From Actinomycetota bacterium (GTDB lineage: Bacteria > Actinomycetota > Thermoleophilia > Solirubrobacterales > Solirubrobacteraceae), in NCBI GenBank assembly GCA_005885515.1, contig VAWK01000024.1, positions 1-64,000 of the forward strand: 64,000 bases of DNA, in the 5' to 3' direction. Made by a program: the position numbers and the translations under genes. Below are positions 59,059-64,000 of the stretch, in pieces. Position 1 is the stretch's first letter. Each line of letters begins with the position of its first letter. Below the pieces are notes generated by a model, which saw nothing but the letters and a program-made list of their open reading frames with translations, ran no database searches and was not told where the DNA came from.

Positions 59059-59867
59059 CAGTAGACCGGGAAGCGCGGCGGTTCGGCTTTGCGATGAACG
59101 GCGAACGCGCGGATCAGCGCGAGGCCGAGCAGGAATCCGCCCACGTGGGCGAAATAGGCGACGCCCCCGCCGCCGCCGACCGGGTTGGTCAGGTTGGCGG
59201 AGCCGAAGTACAGCTGCTCGAGAAACCAGAAGCCCAGCAGGAACACCGCGGGCACCTCGATGATGGTGACGAAGAAGATGATGATCACCAGGCTGAGTAT
59301 GCGCGCGCGCGGGTACAGCACGATGTAGCCGCCGAGCACCGCCGCGATCGCGCCGGAGGCTCCCAGCGTCGGGGCGGTCGAGTTGGGGCCCACGACCACC
59401 TGCGCGCCGAGCGCGACCAGGCCGCCGAGCAGGTAGAAGACCACGTAGCGCGCGTAGCCCATCGCGTCCTCGACGTTGGGGCCGAAGATCGCCAGGAAGA
59501 TCATGTTCCCGGCGATGTGCAGGATGTTGCCGTGCAGGAACATCGCGGTGAACGCGGACAGCCAGGTGTTGACCTGGCCGGGGTAGGGGCCGTGCTTGCA
59601 TTCGGGCGTCGCTTCGACGCCGCGTTCCGTGAGCGCTTCGCTGACGGGTCTTTCGACCAGGTGCTTGACGACGGTGCAGTATTTGCCCGGGTGGGTGAAG
59701 TCGTAGGGGATGGCCGAGTCGTGCAGCACGGTCGATTCGCTCGGCCCGTTGACGATGCTGCCGCCGTGGCGGATCGACAGCAGGTAGGCGACCACGTTGA
59801 TCAGCACGAGCGCCAGCGTGATGAGCGGGAAGCGCTCGTTGGGGATGTTGTCCTTGAGCGGGATCAT
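59058..59867 (-). CDS. Rhomboid family intramembrane serine protease
   Basis: A 269-residue membrane protease with six or seven segments. Catalytic Ser in TLGASGAIAAVLGGY and His in FAHVGGFLLGLAL; the oxyanion HGNILHIAGNMIFL sits in the second segment (HxxxN). A ~60-residue extracytoplasmic loop with two cysteines follows the first segment. It cleaves single-pass membrane proteins; substrates are unknown. It is downstream of lipA after a repeat-filled spacer. Confidence 0.95.
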   Translation of the reverse strand: MIPLKDNIPNERFPLITLALVLINVVAYLLSIRHGGSIVNGPSESTVLHDSAIPYDFTHPGKYCTVVKHLVERPVSEALTERGVEATPECKHGPYPGQVNTWLSAFTAMFLHGNILHIAGNMIFLAIFGPNVEDAMGYARYVVFYLLGGLVALGAQVVVGPNSTAPTLGASGAIAAVLGGYIVLYPRARILSLVIIIFFVTIIEVPAVFLLGFWFLEQLYFGSANLTNPVGGGGGVAYFAHVGGFLLGLALIRAFAVHRKAEPPRFPVY

Positions 59868-59930
59868 GCGGGCGCGCCGCCGCGCGAGGCTGCGCAGAGC
59901 CTATCCGCGGGCGGTGGGCCTGCGGTGCTT

Positions 59931-60026
59931 GCGAGCGGGCGCGAGACCCTACGGCAGAGCGGGCGCGAGACCCTACGGCAGAGCGGGCGCCAGACCCTAC
60001 GGCAGCGCGGGCGCCCGGCCCTACGG
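59931..60026. repeat. 24-bp tandem repeat, 4 copies, at the lipA 3' end
   Basis: Units at 59931, 59955, 59979 and 60003 (GAGCGGGCGCGAGACCCTAC...) with increasing divergence towards lipA. The lipA stop lies in the last copy; the rest fills the lipA-rhomboid spacer. Confidence 0.88.
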
Positions 60027-60995
60027 CGGCGCGGGCGCTCCCGCGGCCGCGGCGGGGCGCTGCGCGGTCCAGCCGACGTGCTGGTCGGCGTGATAGGAGG
60101 AGCGCACCAGCGGGCCGGCGGCGACGTGCTCGAAGCCGAGCTGGTAGGCGTCGCGCTGCAGCGCGACGAACTCGTCGGGGTGCCAGTAGCGCACGACCGG
60201 CAGATGGCGCGCCGACGGACGCAGGTACTGGCCCAGCGTGAGCACCTGCACGCCGCTTGCGCGCAGCGCAGCCAGCGCATCGAGCACCTCCGCGCGCGTC
60301 TCGCCCAGCCCGACCATCAGGCCGGACTTGGTCACCACCTCGCCCGCGCCGAGCTCGCCGGCCAGCCGCAGCACGCGGCAGGAGCGCTCGAACTGCGAGC
60401 CGCGCCGCGCCACCGGGTACAGCCGCGGAACGACCTCGACGTTGTGGTTGAACACGTGCGGGCGCTCGGCGAGCACCTTGGCCACCAGCATCTCCTGGCC
60501 CTGGAAGTCGGGCGTCAGCACCTCGATCTTGCAGCTGGGGGCCTGGCGGCGCACCTGCCGGATTACGCCCACGAACGCGCCCGCGCCCTTGTCGGGGAGG
60601 TCGTCGCGGTCGACCGACGTGATCACCGCGTGGCGCAGGCCCATGCGCGCGATCGAGCGCGCCACCCGGGCCGGCTCCAGCGGGTCGTTCCACGTGGGCC
60701 TGCCGGTCTTCACGTTGCAGAACCCGCAGCGGCGCGTGCAGGTGTCGCCGAGGATCATGAACGTCGCCGTGCCGCGCTCCCAGCACTCGCCGACGTTGGG
60801 GCAGGCGGCCTCCTGGCAGACCGTGTGCAGCCGCTCGGAGCCGATCAGCGCGGAGATGGCGCGGTAGCGCTCGCCGCCCGGGGGCGCGACCTTCAGCCAG
60901 GGCGGCTTGCGCTCGCGCAGCGGGCGCACCTGCCCGCCGAGCACGCGCAGCACCTCGCCGCCGCCCGGGTGCGCGCGCGAGCGGGTGGCGCTCAT
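60021..60995 (-). CDS. lipA: Lipoyl synthase
   Basis: A radical-SAM enzyme inserting two sulfurs into protein-bound octanoyl groups; 324 residues. The auxiliary cluster is in CQEAACPNVGECWERG (CxxxxCxxxxxC), the radical-SAM cluster in CTRRCGFCNVKTG, and FNHNVEVVPRLYP and TKSGLMVGLGET follow. The ATG overlaps the lipB stop (ATGA). The C-terminal tail is Ala/Pro-rich next to the tandem repeat. It acts on the E2 protein encoded upstream. Confidence 0.97.
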   Translation of the reverse strand: MSATRSRAHPGGGEVLRVLGGQVRPLRERKPPWLKVAPPGGERYRAISALIGSERLHTVCQEAACPNVGECWERGTATFMILGDTCTRRCGFCNVKTGRPTWNDPLEPARVARSIARMGLRHAVITSVDRDDLPDKGAGAFVGVIRQVRRQAPSCKIEVLTPDFQGQEMLVAKVLAERPHVFNHNVEVVPRLYPVARRGSQFERSCRVLRLAGELGAGEVVTKSGLMVGLGETRAEVLDALAALRASGVQVLTLGQYLRPSARHLPVVRYWHPDEFVALQRDAYQLGFEHVAAGPLVRSSYHADQHVGWTAQRPAAAAGAPAPP

Positions 60996-61846
60996 GCCCC
61001 CGCTCCGGGGCCCGCGACCGGCAGCTCCGATGGCCCGATCGCGCTCTTTAGGGTCGCATCCGCGCGGGCCGTGATGGCGCCGCGGCGGCTGGCGCGGGGC
61101 ATCCGGCCCCGCGTCGGCGCGGGCGGTCGCGGCGCAGCTCGCGGGCCCCGCAGCGCGGAGGCCGCGACGGCGCGCGCGCGCCGGCCGTGCACAGCGCAGA
61201 AGCAGTCGGCCACGCGCTCGCGGAAGCGGGCCGGGTCCAGGCGGCGCCCGCTGGGCAGCTCGCGCTGCAGCGAGGTCATCGCCACGCCCGGCAGGCCGCA
61301 GGCGACGATGAGCGAGAACGGCTCCAGCTCGTTGTGCACGTTGATGGCAAAGCCGTGCGTGGTCACGCCGCGCGAGACGTGCACGCCGATCGAGGCGATC
61401 TTGCGCTCGCCCACCCACACGCCCGTGTAGTCGGGCCCCTCGCTACAGCGCGAGGACGCCTGCACGCCCTCCTGGAAAAGCGCGGCGATGATCGCGGCTT
61501 CCATCGCGCGCAGGTAGGCGCCGACGTCTTCGACGCGCATGATCGGATAGCCGACCAGCTGCCCGGGCCCGTGATAGGTGACGCGCCCGCCGCGGTCTGT
61601 GTCGAGCACCTCGATGCCGCGCGCTGCATAGAAGCGCTCGCCGTGCGGCAGCTCGGCCTGCGCCGCGCGCCGGCCGCGCGTGTACACGGGCGGATGCTCC
61701 AGCAGCAGCAGCGTGTCCGGCAGCTGCTCGCTGCGCCGGCGCGCCGCCACACGCTCCTGCAGCGCGAGCGCCCGGCGGTAGGGCACCAGGCCGAGCTCGC
61801 ACACCCACAGCTCCTCGCGCGCGCCGATCTGCTCAGCGATGCTCAT
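60992..61846 (-). CDS. lipB: Octanoyl-[ACP]:protein N-octanoyltransferase
   Basis: Transfers octanoate from acyl carrier protein to lipoyl domains. Motifs: TDRGGRVTYHGPGQLVGYP, the catalytic Lys in GERKIASIGVHVSRGVTTHG and Cys in SLIVACGLPGVAMTS. I start at ATG 61846 (MSIAEQIG), 11 nt after TAGGCT (minus strand, 61863-61858); the ATG at 61855 is too close to that box. The last ~60 residues are a basic low-complexity extension beyond the usual ~220. Coupled to lipA by ATGA. Confidence 0.95.
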   Translation of the reverse strand: MSIAEQIGAREELWVCELGLVPYRRALALQERVAARRRSEQLPDTLLLLEHPPVYTRGRRAAQAELPHGERFYAARGIEVLDTDRGGRVTYHGPGQLVGYPIMRVEDVGAYLRAMEAAIIAALFQEGVQASSRCSEGPDYTGVWVGERKIASIGVHVSRGVTTHGFAINVHNELEPFSLIVACGLPGVAMTSLQRELPSGRRLDPARFRERVADCFCAVHGRRARAVAASALRGPRAAPRPPAPTRGRMPRASRRGAITARADATLKSAIGPSELPVAGPGAGA

Positions 61847-61886
61847 CTCAAGCATTCAGCCTAGCGCCGCCCTGTGCAGCCGGCCG

Positions 61887-63338
61887 CTACAGCGCCAGCG
61901 CCGCCGGGCGCTCGAGCAACTCGCGGATGTGCGCCAGGAAGCGGGCGGCGTCGGCGCCGTACAGCACGCGGTGGTCGCAGGCCAGCGTGAGCGACATGGT
62001 GTGGCGCAGCGAGATGCCGCCGTCGTGCGCCACCGGCGCCTGCCGCACGGCGCCCACCGACAGGATCGCCGCCTGCGGCGGGTTGATGATCGCGGTGAAG
62101 CTCCTGACCGCGAACATGCCGAGGTTGGAAACCGTGAACGTGCCCCCCGACAGCTCCGGCGGCGTGATCGAGCCGTCGCGCACCCGCGCTGCGAGCGCGC
62201 GCGCCTCGCGTGCGATCTCCCCGAGCGCCTTTCGGTCGGCGTCGAACACGGTCGGCACCACCAGCGTGCCGCCCTGCAGCCCGTCGCCTTCGGTGGCCAC
62301 CGCCACGCCCACGTTGACGCGCCCGTGCACCGCCAGGCGCCCGTCGCGGTAGCTCGCGTTGGCGCGCGGGTGCGCCCGCAGCGCGAGCGCGCATGCCTTG
62401 ACCACCATGTCGTTGTACGTGGGGATCGGCTCGCCGGCCGGCGCCACGCCCTTGAGCTGCGCGCGCAGCGCCACGCAGTCCTCCATGTCCACCTCCGCCT
62501 CGAGCGCGAAGTGGGGGATCGTGGCCTTGGACTCGGCCATGCGCCGCGCGATCGTGTGCTGCGTGCGCGACAGCTCCACCTCGGTCGTCTCGCCCTTGGC
62601 GCTGGCTACCTCGGCGGCGCCGATGCGCGGCGCGCCGACGGCCCGCTCGGCCGCGCGCTGCGGCGCCGCCCCCTCGCGCGCCCCCTCCTCGGCGACACCG
62701 CGCGGCTGGGCTGCCTGCAACTGTGGCGCCTGCTCCTCACGCGGCGGCGCGCCCGCCGCGCCGCTCGGCTGGGCTGCCTGAACCTGTGGCGCCTGCTCCT
62801 CACGCGGCGGCGCGCCCGCCGCCCCGCGCGGCTGCGCGGCCTGCACGTCGGCTCGCACGATCCTTCCCCCCGGCCCGCTGCCCCGCAGCCCACCGAGGTC
62901 CACCCCGCGCTCTCGCGCGACGCGCCGCGCGAGCGGCGAGGCCTTCACGCGCCCGCCGCCGTCCGCTCGCTGATCGACCGCCGCCGCCGGCGCCACGGCC
63001 GCGCCCGGCGCCACGACGGCGCCCGGCGCCTGCGCGAGCGGGGGCTCGCCGGGCGCGTCCAATCCGGCCGGCCCTCCGGGGGCCGGCCCCTCCCCCTCCC
63101 CAGCAGCCGCCTCGCCCACGCGGGCGATCAGCTCGCCCACGGCCAGGGTCTGGCCCTCCTGCGCGACCGTGTGCAGGACGCCCTCGAGGTCTGACTCGTA
63201 CACCATGGTGGCCTTGTCGGTCTCGATCTCCACCAGCTCCTGCCCGCGCCGGATGTGCTCGCCGTCGCGGCCGATCCAGCGCAGGATGGTGCCCTCCTCC
63301 ATCGTGTCCGACAGGCGCGGCATGACGATCTCGGCCAT
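61887..63338 (-). CDS. Dihydrolipoamide acyltransferase (E2) of a 2-oxoacid dehydrogenase complex
   Basis: The 483-residue core of the complex. One lipoyl domain (residues 1-80) has VEIETDKATMVYESD with the lipoylated Lys. It is followed by an Ala/Pro linker, a peripheral subunit-binding domain (SPLARRVARERGVDLGGLRG), a second repeat-bearing linker, and the catalytic domain ending SLTLACDHRVLYGADAARFL (the catalytic DHRxxxG). A pyruvate or branched-chain substrate is undecided. The ATG shares one base with the E1 beta stop (TGATG). Confidence 0.95.
   Translation of the reverse strand: MAEIVMPRLSDTMEEGTILRWIGRDGEHIRRGQELVEIETDKATMVYESDLEGVLHTVAQEGQTLAVGELIARVGEAAAGEGEGPAPGGPAGLDAPGEPPLAQAPGAVVAPGAAVAPAAAVDQRADGGGRVKASPLARRVARERGVDLGGLRGSGPGGRIVRADVQAAQPRGAAGAPPREEQAPQVQAAQPSGAAGAPPREEQAPQLQAAQPRGVAEEGAREGAAPQRAAERAVGAPRIGAAEVASAKGETTEVELSRTQHTIARRMAESKATIPHFALEAEVDMEDCVALRAQLKGVAPAGEPIPTYNDMVVKACALALRAHPRANASYRDGRLAVHGRVNVGVAVATEGDGLQGGTLVVPTVFDADRKALGEIAREARALAARVRDGSITPPELSGGTFTVSNLGMFAVRSFTAIINPPQAAILSVGAVRQAPVAHDGGISLRHTMSLTLACDHRVLYGADAARFLAHIRELLERPAALAL
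62705..62830. repeat. 63-bp tandem repeat, 2 copies, in the E2 linker
   Basis: 62705-62767 and 62768-62830 differ by only a few bases and encode two near-identical 21-residue units (core GAAGAPPREEQAPQ). A third, partial unit follows. Confidence 0.85.
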
Positions 63339-64000
63339 CAGCGGGAGCCCGCCGCGCCGAGCGTCTGAAGCGCGGCGTCGACGATCTGGGGCTCGTGCGG
63401 GTAGGCGATGTCCTCGAGCGGCTTCGAGTACGGCATCGGCACGTCCGCGCCCGACACGCGCGCGACGGGCGCGTCGAGGTCGTCGAAGGCCTGCTCGCAC
63501 ACCAGCGCCGCGAGGTTCGCGCCAACGCCCCCGTGCGGCCAGCCCTCCTCGACGATCACGCAGCGGTTGGTCTTGCGCACCGAGGCGAGGATCGTGTCGA
63601 GGTCCAGCGGGCGCAGCGTGCGCGGGTCGATCACCTCGGCCTGCACTCCGTGCTCGTCGGCCAGCACCGCCGCGGCGCGCTCGGCGGTGAGCGCCATGCG
63701 CGAGACGGCCACGATCGTGACATCCGAGCCCTCGCGCGAGACGCGCGCGCGGCCGAAGTCCACGAGGTGCTCCTCCGAGTCGGGCACCTCGCCGCGCACG
63801 CCGTACAGCGACTCGTGCTCGATGAAGATCACCGGGTTGTCGTCGCGGATCGCGCTCTTCAGCAGGCCCTTGGCGTCGGCGGCGGTGGCCGGCACGGCCA
63901 CGAGCAGCCCGGGCACGTGCAAAAACAGCGCCTCCAGGCAGTGCGAGTGCGTGGGCCCGAGCTGGTGTCCGGCGCCCTGCGGCATGCGCACCACCAGCGG
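63338..64000 (-). CDS. 2-oxoacid dehydrogenase E1 beta subunit, C-terminal part (5' end off the window)
   Basis: The beta subunit of a pyruvate or branched-chain 2-oxoacid dehydrogenase. About 220 residues are visible: QLGPTHSHCLEALFLHVPGL, VPATAADAKGLLKSAIRDDNPVIFIEHESLYG, and the transketolase C-terminal domain with VIDPRTLRPLDLDTI, CVIVEEGWPHGGVGA and PVARVSGADVPMPYS. It continues past base 64000. First visible gene of the E1 beta - E2 - lipB - lipA series. Confidence 0.96.
   Translation of the reverse strand, partial: PLVVRMPQGAGHQLGPTHSHCLEALFLHVPGLLVAVPATAADAKGLLKSAIRDDNPVIFIEHESLYGVRGEVPDSEEHLVDFGRARVSREGSDVTIVAVSRMALTAERAAAVLADEHGVQAEVIDPRTLRPLDLDTILASVRKTNRCVIVEEGWPHGGVGANLAALVCEQAFDDLDAPVARVSGADVPMPYSKPLEDIAYPHEPQIVDAALQTLGAAGSR

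Noticed and set aside
59931-60026. CRISPR-like array
   Set aside because: The repeats are contiguous with no spacers, and no cas genes are present.

Overview
The window is GC-rich throughout and densely coded. It looks like an actinobacterial chromosome, most likely class Thermoleophilia (order Solirubrobacterales). That placement is inferred from gene content: GTP-type PEP carboxykinase, F420 synthesis with a fused FbiC, crotonyl-CoA carboxylase/reductase with an ethylmalonyl-CoA-type B12 mutase, and DipZ. No rRNA or other taxonomic marker is present. Many genes start 6-11 nt after a TANNNT box, which indicates leaderless transcription.

Layout. 1-9 kb: the 3' end of pckG, a DipZ-like thiol-disulfide protein, then the ethylmalonyl-CoA pathway genes meaB, ecm and ccr with clpS lying between them. 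9-17 kb: a DUF3052 protein, a MarR-controlled drug efflux pump, YgfZ, small unknown genes, a second MFS transporter, a phosphatase and an aquaporin. 17-26 kb: coenzyme F420 genes, with fbiC alone and npdG-cofD-cofC-cofE as an operon, flanking a carotenoid oxygenase/PadR divergent pair. 26-32.5 kb: acyl-CoA metabolism (SDR, HMG-CoA lyase-like, enoyl-CoA hydratase, 3-hydroxyacyl-CoA dehydrogenase, acyl-CoA carboxylase beta subunit) and an inositol-monophosphatase-family gene.

33.3-48.1 kb is a mosaic genomic island beginning directly after a tRNA-Leu(UAG) gene and its terminator. It carries a tyrosine integrase with an antisense excisionase-like gene overlapping its 3' end, a replication-relaxation-type protein, IS110 and IS256 family transposases, a second short and probably frameshifted integrase, and scattered cargo (DHFR-like enzyme, amidase, methyltransferase, secreted protein). 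Several stretches of 300-700 bp hold no recognisable gene. At its far end is a truncated tRNA-like 3' half that resembles an attachment-site scar. Island genes with a readable initiation signal mostly use Shine-Dalgarno sequences rather than leaderless starts.

48.4-64 kb returns to backbone genes: an alpha/beta hydrolase, transketolase and transaldolase, a lipoprotein with a duplicated domain, a transglycosylase-like protein, a pair of acyl-CoA dehydrogenases (the second frameshifted by a 17-bp tandem duplication), a D,D-carboxypeptidase, a rhomboid protease, and a 2-oxoacid dehydrogenase/lipoate operon (E1 beta - E2 - lipB - lipA). Functionally, the backbone couples acetyl-CoA/acyl-CoA assimilation (Ccr, Ecm, MeaB, PEPCK, beta-oxidation enzymes) with F420 redox chemistry.
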